5,492 nt of DNA from Actinomycetota bacterium (lineage in GTDB: Bacteria; Actinomycetota; Thermoleophilia; Gaiellales; Gaiellaceae), in contig PMXT01000112.1 in NCBI GenBank assembly GCA_003170995.1, forward strand, positions 1-5,492. The letters run 5' to 3'. Under the pieces are notes generated by a model. It had not been told where the DNA came from. It searched no databases and worked only from the letters and a program-made list of their open reading frames with translations. Positions 1-5,176 of the stretch are shown piece after piece. The position numbers and the translations under genes were made by a program. The first letter of the stretch is position 1, and the number at the start of each line of letters is the position of its first letter.

Positions 1-240
1 GTCAACCACTCCGAGGGTGAGTACGTCCGAGGGAACATCTCGACCAACGCCTGTGAGAACTTCTTCTCCCAGCTCAAGCGGTCGATCGACGGGACGCATC
101 ACCACGTATCGCGCGAGCACCTCGGCCGGTACCTTGCAGAGTTCGATTTCAGGCACACCACGCGCGAGTTGAGCGACTCGGCCCGGATGGAAGTTCTGAT
201 GGGCAGAGTCGGAGAACGGAGGCTCGTCTATGGGGGGTAG
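1..240 (+). CDS. IS1595-family (ISXO2-like) transposase, C-terminal part, cut by window edge
   Basis: An open frame runs from base 1 to the TAG at 238-240 and gives 79 residues. It starts at VNHSEGEYVRG and continues with NISTNACENFFSQLKR, then GTHHHVSREHLGRYLAEFDFR. This block (HSxGEYVRG, N-x-EnFFSqLKR, HHVSxxHLxRYLxEFdFR) is the C-terminal part of the DDE-type transposase domain of ISXO2/IS1595 elements. The glutamate in ACENFF is a good candidate for the last acidic position of the DDE/DDN-type site. Only the end of the gene is present, so I cannot say whether the enzyme is intact. The last codons (RLVYGG) overlap the start of a small acidic ORF. The element would move by cut-and-paste, and IS1595 members are known to carry passenger genes, which matters for the unusual genes just downstream. 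Confidence 0.9.
   Translation, partial: VNHSEGEYVRGNISTNACENFFSQLKRSIDGTHHHVSREHLGRYLAEFDFRHTTRELSDSARMEVLMGRVGERRLVYGG
218..222 (+). promoter_or_regulatory. Shine-Dalgarno GGAGG for the small acidic ORF
   Basis: GGAGG lies 7 nt upstream of the ATG at 230 and within the transposase coding region. It decides the start of the acidic ORF in favour of 230 over 251 and supports coupled translation with the transposase. Confidence 0.6.
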
Positions 241-388
241 ACTCGAAGAGATGGCAAAGCTAGACGACACGGTCAACATAGACATGGAGCCCGAAGAGGC
301 TCTTAAGCTTTTGCTCGAAGACGACGAACGGCGCGAAGAGGACGAGAAGACCGAAGCGGGCGACGAGTCAGACACCGCTTCCGCCTGA
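230..388 (+). CDS. Small acidic protein (52 aa) coupled to the transposase gene
   Basis: The ATG at 230 lies inside the last codons of the transposase in another frame (11-nt overlap). It is preceded by a clear Shine-Dalgarno GGAGG at 218-222 with 7-nt spacing, so it is probably co-translated with the transposase. A second ATG at 251 (MAKLDD) is possible but has a poorer site. The product is extremely acidic: MAKLDDTVNIDMEPEEALKL is followed by a long Glu/Asp-rich tail that ends DESDTASA. There is no membrane segment or cysteine. The central block (D-x-EPEEALKLLLE) reads as a short amphipathic helix, and the tail is likely disordered. I do not recognise a function. Small acidic partners can modulate DNA-binding proteins, but here that is only a guess. 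The ORF is too short for coding statistics, so its reality rests on the ribosome binding site, the overlap and the strongly biased composition. Confidence 0.6.
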   Translation: MGGRLEEMAKLDDTVNIDMEPEEALKLLLEDDERREEDEKTEAGDESDTASA

Positions 389-844
389 CCGCCACTTCTT
401 TGCCTTGAACTTGTGTAAAGGCCGAACTTGATCTAGCCGTTGATCGAGATCTGAAAGATTAGCTAGGGCGCGCTCAACCATCTCAAGGTGCTTGGACACC
501 TCGGCGTACTCATTTACAGCGGGGCGGCGGGTCGTGAATACATGCGCTTCCCCTGCGCCAAATGCGACAGTAATTAGATCCCATGTCTCGCGATACCAGT
601 CGTTCGCTTTCTCCGCCGGTTCTCGGAGAGCGGTGAGCAGATACTCGCCTTTAGCGATCTGGGCGTATAGAAGTCCGCGTATCTTACGTCGTTGTTTCGC
701 TAAATGGCGGCGATCGACGAACTCGTACGCGCCAATCAAAGCGCCCACCCCTCCGATAAAACCAAGGATGGTGGACAGCATCGTCCAGTCCGTGCTTGTG
801 TGGACTGGGGCTGAGGTAGTAATTGCCTGGAAGAGCAGGAGCAA
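368..844 (-). CDS. Hypothetical small membrane-anchored protein (up to 158 aa)
   Basis: This minus-strand frame reads well as a protein. From the most upstream start (TTG at 844) there is a hydrophobic N-terminus (MLLLFQAITT), a short polar stretch and a glycine-rich membrane helix (MLSTILGFIGGVGALIGAYE, about residues 22-41). A strongly basic stop-transfer segment follows (VDRRHLAKQRRKIRG), then a soluble, probably helical domain of about 100 residues with aromatic and charged positions (NDWYRETWDLI, EVSKHLEMVERALANLSDLD) and a basic end (KFKAKKW). The charge distribution predicts the soluble domain in the cytoplasm. The ATG at 781 is the alternative start and would begin directly at the membrane helix. 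Neither start has a strong ribosome site. The gene is visibly less G+C-rich than its neighbours (about half by eye) and its 3' end overlaps the acidic ORF antisense by 21 nt. I do not recognise the family. A passenger of the IS1595 element or another acquired gene is the most natural reading. Confidence 0.55.
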   Translation of the reverse strand: MLLLFQAITTSAPVHTSTDWTMLSTILGFIGGVGALIGAYEFVDRRHLAKQRRKIRGLLYAQIAKGEYLLTALREPAEKANDWYRETWDLITVAFGAGEAHVFTTRRPAVNEYAEVSKHLEMVERALANLSDLDQRLDQVRPLHKFKAKKWRSGGSGV

Positions 845-860
845 GGCTCAGAGTTTATCT

Positions 861-886
861 CTCCCTGGGTTTGTCTAGTTACACAT
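861..886. mobile_element. Candidate right end of the IS1595-type element (tentative)
   Basis: Between the membrane-protein gene and the HEAT-protein gene, the minus-strand reading ATGTGTAACTAGACAAACCC then AGGGAG marks roughly where the lower-G+C DNA stops and high-G+C DNA resumes. It could be the terminal inverted repeat of the transposon, which would make the acidic ORF and the membrane protein passengers. The matching left end is outside the window and no target duplication can be tested, so this is only a marked position. Confidence 0.2.
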
Positions 887-932
887 CGCCGAAACGAGCT
901 CTAAGGAACTATCTCATTAGGGATGCGCGTGA

Positions 933-1472
933 TCAGCGCTTGGGGCGACTGCGAGTGGTGGCCTTGCGCTTGAGCGAGGCGACTACGGCGCGTGCCGCCG
1001 CGCGCAGGCTCTCGTCCTGGGAATCGTCGTCGGCCATGCCGGCCAGCATGCCGAGCGTGTCCGACTGCGGCGAGCCGTTGCGCAGGCAGAGGATCGCCAG
1101 CCGCCGCACCGCCCCGTTACCGTCGCGACTCGCGAGTGTATGCAGGTTCGGGCGAATGGCGTTGACGGCTCCCGGGTGATCGCGCGAGAGCAGCTCCAGC
1201 GATACCAGTGCCGAGCCACGGCAGGCCGGGCTGTTGTCATCGAAGCCTCGCTTCAGCAGCTCCAGCTTCTGGCGAAAGCGGAACTGCCCGATGGCCTTGA
1301 AGGCGACGGCTCGCTCGAGGAAATCGTCGGCTCGGGCCGCGGCCTCCAGCTCGTCGTCCCACTCACTCCGAAGTTGAGCCAGCTCGCGCTGGGCACCGCG
1401 CAGGGCCAGCTCGTCGGCTTCGACCGCCGCCTCGGAAAGGTTGGTCGGCTTCCCTTTTTCTTGCTCGCTCAT
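933..1472 (-). CDS. HEAT-like repeat protein, translationally coupled to citrate synthase
   Basis: This 179-aa protein starts at the ATG 1472-1470, which overlaps the citrate synthase stop as ATGA. AGGAG at 1482-1478 sits 5 nt upstream. Residues 12-56 form a charged, coiled-coil-like helix (AAVEADELALRGAQRELAQL). From about 52 on, paired amphipathic helices carry the D-x-(S/G)-x-x-x-R-x-x-A-(L/I)-x-x-L pattern of HEAT/PBS-lyase-type repeats: DDNSPACRGSALVSLELL at 78-95, DGNGAVRRLAILCLR at 117-131, and DESLRAAARAVVASL at 153-167. The tail is basic (KRKATTRSRPKR). There is no signal peptide or membrane segment, so it should be cytoplasmic. HEAT-like repeats are protein-protein interaction scaffolds, and no catalytic motif is visible. 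The tight coupling suggests production in step with citrate synthase, perhaps as an assembly or regulatory partner, but that is inference. The same frame stays open up to 1925 inside citrate synthase, which I regard as a shadow. Confidence 0.8.
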   Translation of the reverse strand: MSEQEKGKPTNLSEAAVEADELALRGAQRELAQLRSEWDDELEAAARADDFLERAVAFKAIGQFRFRQKLELLKRGFDDNSPACRGSALVSLELLSRDHPGAVNAIRPNLHTLASRDGNGAVRRLAILCLRNGSPQSDTLGMLAGMADDDSQDESLRAAARAVVASLKRKATTRSRPKR

Positions 1473-2599
1473 GCTCGCTCCTGGCTGACCGGAAGCTCGC
1501 GCGCCGGCGGCCCTGTGTAGTTGATGGTTGGTCTGATGATTCTGTTGTCGAGGTGCTGCTCGATCACGTGTGCCGCCCAGCCGGCGACACGATTGGCGGC
1601 AAAGAGAGCCGTCAACAGGTCGACCGGGAAGCCGAGGTAGTAGAGCACCGAGGCCGAGTAGAGATCGACGTTCGGCACCAGCCCCTTGCGCTCGAAGACG
1701 CGGCGTTCCATGCGCTCGGTCATCGCGAACCAGTTGGGCTCGATCGAGTCGACCCGATCGAACACCTTGCGCCCAATCTCTTTGAGGATGATCGCGCGCG
1801 GATCGGTGACCTTGTAGATCGCGTGCCCGAAACCCGGGATCTTCTTTCCCTGATCGAGCATCTCGTCGACGGCGGCCTCGACCTTGTCCTCCGAGCCAAT
1901 CCGCTTCAGCGTCGCCATCACCCACTCGTTGGCGCCTCCGTGCAGCGGGCCCTTGAGGGCGGCGATGGCGCCCACGATGGCCGAGTGCATGTCGGTGCAG
2001 GTGGCCGCGATCACGCGCGCCGCGAAGGTCGAGGCGTTCATCTCGTGATCGGCGTGCAAGATCGAAACGATGTCGAAGACGCGCGCATCCTCCTCGCTTG
2101 GCAGCTCACCACGGAGCATCCAGAGGAAGTTGGCGGCGTAGTCGAGCTCCGGGTCGGGCCCTTCCGGCTCGAGACCGTAGTAGCGACGCCGATAGCGCGC
2201 CATCACGATCGGCAGCTGGGAAATCAGCCGTACGGCCTTGCGCTGATTCGCTTCGGGATCGTTCGAGGCCTTATCGGGGTCGGAGAAGGAGAGCGCCGAG
2301 CCCATCGAGCGCATCGCTTCCATCGGCCGTGCATAGCGGGCCGAGTCGTCCACGACCGCTTCGACCTCGGTCGGGATCGTGCGGGCGGCGCGCAGTCCCT
2401 CCTCGAACGAGGCCAGCTGATCAGCGTCGGGAAGCTCCCCGTGCAGTAACAGGTGGCAGACCTCCTCGAAAGTGCAATGCTCGACGAGATCGGCGACGTT
2501 GTAGCCGCGATAGCGCAGAATTCCGCGCTCACCATCGATCGAGGTGATCCCCGATTCGACCGCTACGACTCCTCGCAGGCCTTTCTCGTTCTGAGACAT
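1469..2599 (-). CDS. gltA: Citrate synthase (short bacterial type, 376 aa)
   Basis: The enzyme condenses acetyl-CoA and oxaloacetate to citrate, the entry step of the TCA cycle, in the cytoplasm. The N-terminus MSQNEKGLRGVVAVESGITS and the block DGERGILRYRGYNVADLVE are typical of the family. Catalytic residues are in place: H220 in GPLHGGANEWV, H259 in PGFGHAIYKVTDPRA and D312 in VPNVDLYSAS correspond to the His/His/Asp triad of pig citrate synthase, with H185 (HADHEMNAS) and R268 (TDPR) as substrate contacts. The length matches the short dimeric type found in Gram-positives and archaea rather than the NADH-regulated type of about 430 residues. I chose the ATG at 2599 because homology begins there and GGAG (2607-2604) precedes it; the open frame continues to 2701 with no family resemblance. 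2-Methylcitrate synthase (PrpC) is very similar and cannot be excluded, but no other methylcitrate-cycle gene is nearby. The HEAT-like gene follows with a 4-nt overlap. Confidence 0.95.
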   Translation of the reverse strand: MSQNEKGLRGVVAVESGITSIDGERGILRYRGYNVADLVEHCTFEEVCHLLLHGELPDADQLASFEEGLRAARTIPTEVEAVVDDSARYARPMEAMRSMGSALSFSDPDKASNDPEANQRKAVRLISQLPIVMARYRRRYYGLEPEGPDPELDYAANFLWMLRGELPSEEDARVFDIVSILHADHEMNASTFAARVIAATCTDMHSAIVGAIAALKGPLHGGANEWVMATLKRIGSEDKVEAAVDEMLDQGKKIPGFGHAIYKVTDPRAIILKEIGRKVFDRVDSIEPNWFAMTERMERRVFERKGLVPNVDLYSASVLYYLGFPVDLLTALFAANRVAGWAAHVIEQHLDNRIIRPTINYTGPPARELPVSQERA

Positions 2600-2850
2600 G
2601 AAACTCCACTGTACCCAACACATCGAGCCGGGACGCGGCAAACACCTTCCAAGCACAGGTCTGTGACGACCGCACCGGGACGAGCTCGAGCCCGGCCGCA
2701 AGCGACTTTTCCGCTACTCGCGAAGAAGAGGTAGCGGCTGGCCGCAGACGCGCGCCGCGATCCCGAGAGCGAGAGCGGCGGTCCTGTAGTAGCCGGTGGA
2801 CATCGCCAACCTCCCCTCTGCCTGGAGCATACTTCCGGGTACGCGGCAAG
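2600..2850. promoter_or_regulatory. Divergent intergenic region between the citrate synthase operon and queF
   Basis: The 251 bp separate divergently transcribed genes, so promoters for both sides should lie here. Toward citrate synthase, a -10-like TACAGT (2613-2608, minus strand) sits just before the GGAG ribosome site. It has no good -35 and would give an almost leaderless message. Toward queF, CATACT at 2828-2833 resembles a -10, again without a recognisable -35. I find no riboswitch: nothing matches the preQ1-I aptamer, which sometimes precedes queuosine genes. Read on either strand, the rest is G+C-rich with no convincing gene or tRNA. These promoter calls are weak. Confidence 0.3.
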
Positions 2851-3213
2851 ATGAGACGCGCGCGGCGAGCCATGACGATCGACACGTTGAAAAACAACCA
2901 GCAGGGGCTCGAGATCGAGCTCGAGGCGCTGGAGTTCACCTCGCTCTGCCCACTCACCGGCGCGCCCGACTTCGGTCGCCTGACCATCCGCTACGTCCCG
3001 GCGGAGGCTCTGCTCGAGCTGAAGTCGCTGCGCGACTACCTGACCTCGTTCAGGCAGCGGAAGATCCTCCAGGAAGACGTGGTCGGAGCCGTGCTCGACG
3101 AGATCGTTCGCTCGGCCGCGCCTCGCTTCGCCGAGGTCGAGGGCAGCTTCAACGTCCGCGGCGGGTTGGTGACGCGCGTCCGGGCTCGTTTCGGAGAGAA
3201 TTCCGTTCGGTAA
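2851..3213 (+). CDS. queF: QueF, NADPH-dependent 7-cyano-7-deazaguanine (preQ0) reductase
   Basis: QueF reduces the nitrile of preQ0 to the aminomethyl group of preQ1 using NADPH, the last step before insertion into tRNA as queuosine precursor. The 120-aa product has the short unimodular form (T-fold). The signature is clear: LEFTSLCPLTGAPDFGRLTI carries the nucleophile C33, which forms the thioimide, and the acid D40. ELKSL at 56-60 is the family's E-(S/L)-K-S-L NADPH-binding motif, followed by YLTSFRQRKILQED with E75 as the substrate-binding glutamate. Q74 replaces the histidine of the B. subtilis form, a variant I recall from other QueF proteins. RGGL at 103-106 fits the C-terminal segment. 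The start is uncertain: ATG 2851 gives MRRARRAM, while the internal ATG 2872 (MTIDTL) starts closer to typical family ends, and neither has a strong ribosome site. The stop overlaps the SDR start (TAATG). No queC, queD, queE or tgt is in the window, so preQ0 must come from genes elsewhere or from uptake. Confidence 0.93.
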   Translation: MRRARRAMTIDTLKNNQQGLEIELEALEFTSLCPLTGAPDFGRLTIRYVPAEALLELKSLRDYLTSFRQRKILQEDVVGAVLDEIVRSAAPRFAEVEGSFNVRGGLVTRVRARFGENSVR

Positions 3214-3959
3214 TGCTCCAGACCGATCTACGCGATAGAACTGCGATCGTTTGCGGGGCTTCCTCGGGAATGGGCCTCGCCATCGCAGAGGTGCTCGACA
3301 AGGCGGCCGCCAACGTCACCATGTTCGCCCGCCGCAGAACGCTCCTGGAACAGGAGGCCGATCGCATCGGCGCGCTAGCCGTGCAGGGCGACCTGACCAG
3401 CCCGCACGATCTGCGCAATCTGGTCGAGCGCACGGTGAGCACCTTCGGTGGTATCGACATCCTGGTCAACAACGGCGGCGGACCGCCGGCCGGCCCGGCG
3501 CTCGACATCGGCGACGATTCGCTCGAGGACGCGGTCACGCTGCTCCTCTTCTCTGCCATCAGGCTGACCAACCTCTGCCTGCCGTACCTGCGGGACAGCA
3601 AGGCGGGGCGGATCATCAACATCACCTCGGTCGCCGTACGCGAGCCGATCGAGAACCTCGCCCTCTCTAACGCCGTGCGCCCCGGTCTGGTCGGCTGGGC
3701 CAAGACTCTCGCGCGCGAGCTGGGCCCCGAGGAGATCACGGTCAACTCGATCGCGCCCGGCCGGATCGCGACCGCGCGCCTCGAACAACTCTACGAGACG
3801 CGCTCGCGCGATGCCGACCTGGCACAAATTCCGCTCGGCCGCTTCGGCGATCCGAAGGAGGTCGCCGCCGTGGCGGCCTTCCTCGCCTCCGACGCCGCCA
3901 GCTACATCACCGGCACGTTGATCCCGGTGGACGGCGGCGCCAGCCGCGGACTGCTCTAG
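3213..3959 (+). CDS. SDR-fold oxidoreductase-like protein lacking the YxxxK catalytic motif
   Basis: This 248-aa protein has the Rossmann-fold layout of short-chain dehydrogenases: AIVCGASSGMGLAIAEVL (11-28) for the dinucleotide phosphates, FARRR at 38-42 after strand 2, GDL at 59-61, ILVNNGGGPP at 83-92 (the NNAG position) and GRIINITS ending in S139, the usual catalytic serine. Where Tyr and Lys are expected, the sequence is NLALSNAVRPGLVGWAKTLA, so the Tyr position is L151 and the Lys position V155. The C-terminal half is normal (ITVNSIAPGRIAT, PLGRFGDPKEVA, YITGTLIPVDGGASRG). It fits a known SDR-like subgroup related to 3-oxoacyl-ACP reductases that also departs from the catalytic tetrad, so the change looks inherited rather than a sequencing error. 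Substrate and activity are unknown. The start ATG at 3213 overlaps the queF stop (TAATG). There is no nearby strong Shine-Dalgarno, so translation is probably coupled. The same frame is open back to 2796, but that part only shadows queF. Confidence 0.88.
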   Translation: MLQTDLRDRTAIVCGASSGMGLAIAEVLDKAAANVTMFARRRTLLEQEADRIGALAVQGDLTSPHDLRNLVERTVSTFGGIDILVNNGGGPPAGPALDIGDDSLEDAVTLLLFSAIRLTNLCLPYLRDSKAGRIINITSVAVREPIENLALSNAVRPGLVGWAKTLARELGPEEITVNSIAPGRIATARLEQLYETRSRDADLAQIPLGRFGDPKEVAAVAAFLASDAASYITGTLIPVDGGASRGLL

Positions 3960-4006
3960 CTCTCGCGAGCGCCTCGCAGCCTCCGAGGAAGGCCGGATCG
4001 CGCCTG

Positions 4007-4012
4007 TATCCT
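4007..4012 (+). promoter_or_regulatory. Candidate extended -10 (TG-TATCCT) for the protease gene
   Basis: TATCCT preceded by TG lies 10 nt before the ATG at 4023, in the 63-bp gap after the SDR gene. Transcription would begin about 4 nt before the start codon, giving a near-leaderless message, consistent with the weak ribosome site there. I see no -35 match. Read-through from queF-SDR is also possible because no terminator lies between them. Confidence 0.3.
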
Positions 4013-4022
4013 CGTTCGAGAT

Positions 4023-5039
4023 ATGAAACGTTCACTCGCGAAGGCACTTATAACGGTCGCTGGAGTGCTCTTCCTGGCCCTCGTGGCCCTTTTCATCTAC
4101 GCGCAGATCACTCCCTCGAGCTCCTACCTCCTGCTCCCGGACAAACCGCATGCTCTGGCGCCGCTGGTCAGGACGAAGGAGGCTCGCAAGGCCGACAGGG
4201 GGAATATCTATTTCGTCGATGTGGTCGAGCGCCGAGCGAGCCTGGCCGAGCGCTACCTGCCCTTCCTGCGCCGCGACGCCACGCTCGTCTCGGAGCAGGA
4301 GATCGGGCCCAGCAACGTCAGCGACAAGGAGCGCGCGCGCATCGACGCAGCCTCCATGGCGCAATCGGAGAAGATCGCCGAGGTGGTGGCGCTGCGCTTC
4401 CTCGGTTACAAGGTCGTCCTCCGACAGCGAGGAGCGCTGGTGGAGGAAACTGCGCCAGGCACACCCGCATCTAGGGAGCTTCTACCGGGCGACGTGATCA
4501 CTGCCGTCGACGGGAAATCGGCCCTGAACTACACGGAGCTGCGCACGCTCATCACCCGGCACCGGGTCGGCGAAATCGTCGAGCTCGCGTTCACCCGAAA
4601 TGGCCGCCGGCGCCACGTGGCGTTACGCACTATCGCCTCGTCGTCCGCCCCGCGCGTCGCCTTGATCGGCGTCAGCGTTACGCAGGCGGCGAGCATCAAG
4701 CTCCCGATCGCAGTCACGATCAACGCCGGCAACGTCGGCGGACCGTCGGCCGGGCTCGCCTTCGCGCTCGAGCTGACCGACAAGCTCGGTCCTGACATCG
4801 ATCGTGGCCACCGAGTCGCGGCGACCGGCGAGCTCGCACTCAACGGCAGCGTCGAGCCGATCGGGGGCGTCGAGCAGAAGGTCATCGGGGCGAGGCGCGC
4901 CGGAATCGAGATCATGCTCGTCCCGGCTGGGGATAACGCGACCGAGGCCAGGCGCTATGCAGGTAGTATGAAGATCATTCCGGTAACAAGTTTTCAACAG
5001 GCGTTGCGCGCTCTGGCAACAGCCGAACGGAAGCGCTAG
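4023..5039 (+). CDS. Membrane-anchored PDZ plus Lon-type (S16) Ser/Lys protease, YlbL-like
   Basis: The 338-aa protein begins with a basic end and one hydrophobic helix (ALITVAGVLFLALVALFIYA, 8-27), predicted to be a membrane anchor with the rest outside. Residues 30-120 match the usual linker region. A PDZ domain spans about 122-205 (GALVEETAPGTPA, LLPGDVITAVDGK, GEIVELAFTRNG). A Lon-type protease domain covers about 211-335: VTINAGNVGGPSAGLAFALE carries the nucleophile S242, GELALNGSVEPIGGVEQK carries K286, and their 44-residue spacing agrees with Lon's Ser/Lys dyad. No AAA+ ATPase domain is present. Length and order match the YlbL family of Gram-positives; B. subtilis YlbL (DdcP) degrades the SOS division inhibitor YneA during DNA-damage recovery. 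Whether this homologue does the same is unknown, and no YneA-like gene is nearby. The ATG at 4023 is the first and fits the membrane helix. Tandem hairpins end the unit. Confidence 0.92.
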   Translation: MKRSLAKALITVAGVLFLALVALFIYAQITPSSSYLLLPDKPHALAPLVRTKEARKADRGNIYFVDVVERRASLAERYLPFLRRDATLVSEQEIGPSNVSDKERARIDAASMAQSEKIAEVVALRFLGYKVVLRQRGALVEETAPGTPASRELLPGDVITAVDGKSALNYTELRTLITRHRVGEIVELAFTRNGRRRHVALRTIASSSAPRVALIGVSVTQAASIKLPIAVTINAGNVGGPSAGLAFALELTDKLGPDIDRGHRVAATGELALNGSVEPIGGVEQKVIGARRAGIEIMLVPAGDNATEARRYAGSMKIIPVTSFQQALRALATAERKR

Positions 5040-5049
5040 TTTAGTTTCC

Positions 5050-5066
5050 TTTCGTCAATAACGAAA
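5050..5066 (+). repeat. Small inverted repeat upstream of the terminator
   Basis: TTTCGT at 5050-5055 pairs with ACGAAA at 5061-5066 across a 5-nt loop (CAATA). The hairpin lies between the protease stop codon and the intrinsic terminator and has no T-tract of its own. It may protect the 3' end of the message or be chance. Confidence 0.45.
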
Positions 5067-5068
5067 CG

Positions 5069-5089
5069 GCCGCAAATTGCGGCTTTTTT
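5069..5089 (+). terminator. Intrinsic (Rho-independent) terminator after the protease gene
   Basis: GCCGCA at 5069-5074 pairs with TGCGGC at 5078-5083 around an AAT loop and is followed by six T residues (5084-5089). It lies 30 nt after the protease stop codon and should end the plus-strand unit, separating it from the small gene downstream. Confidence 0.85.
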
Positions 5090-5103
5090 ATCTTCCGGAG
5101 CCC

Positions 5104-5131
5104 TTGTCTATAGCGGACTAGCCCTTATCAT
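5104..5131 (+). promoter_or_regulatory. Candidate sigma-70-type promoter of the Cys-rich small gene
   Basis: TTGTCT (5104-5109) and TATCAT (5126-5131) are separated by 16 nt and match TTGACA/TATAAT at four and five of six positions. They lie just after the terminator of the preceding gene. Transcription would start near 5138 and give a leader of about 40 nt before the ATG at 5177. This is the best promoter match in the window. Confidence 0.5.
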
Positions 5132-5176
5132 CCAACCTTGTAACTGGGGTCGCCGCCGCTAGAGCAAAAGGGGAGC

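Noticed and set aside
492..878. Plus-strand 128-aa frame opposite the membrane-protein gene
   Set aside because: Its composition is Arg/Ser-rich with no domain-like pattern, while the minus-strand frame shows a clean membrane helix, basic stop-transfer segment and amphipathic helices.
1473..1925. Upstream extension of the HEAT-protein frame inside citrate synthase
   Set aside because: It is a same-strand shadow of citrate synthase with Arg/Gly/Ala-rich nonsense-like composition. The ATG at 1472 with AGGAG and ATGA overlap is a better start.
1553..2449. Long plus-strand frame opposite citrate synthase (298 aa)
   Set aside because: It is a mirror of citrate synthase codon bias in high-G+C DNA. 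It is rich in Arg, His, Asp and Gly and matches no family.
2600..2701. N-terminal extension of citrate synthase by 34 residues
   Set aside because: The extension (Arg/Ser/Gly/Cys-rich) matches nothing in the family, and the ATG at 2599 has a GGAG site and the expected N-terminus.
2600..2850. preQ1 riboswitch or tRNA upstream of queF
   Set aside because: I looked for the preQ1-I pseudoknot pattern and for a tRNA T-arm and acceptor stem on both strands, and found no convincing match.
2796..3212. Upstream extension of the SDR frame giving a 387-aa protein
   Set aside because: The extension has no SDR resemblance and overlaps queF, which has clear family motifs. SDR homology begins right at the ATG at 3213.
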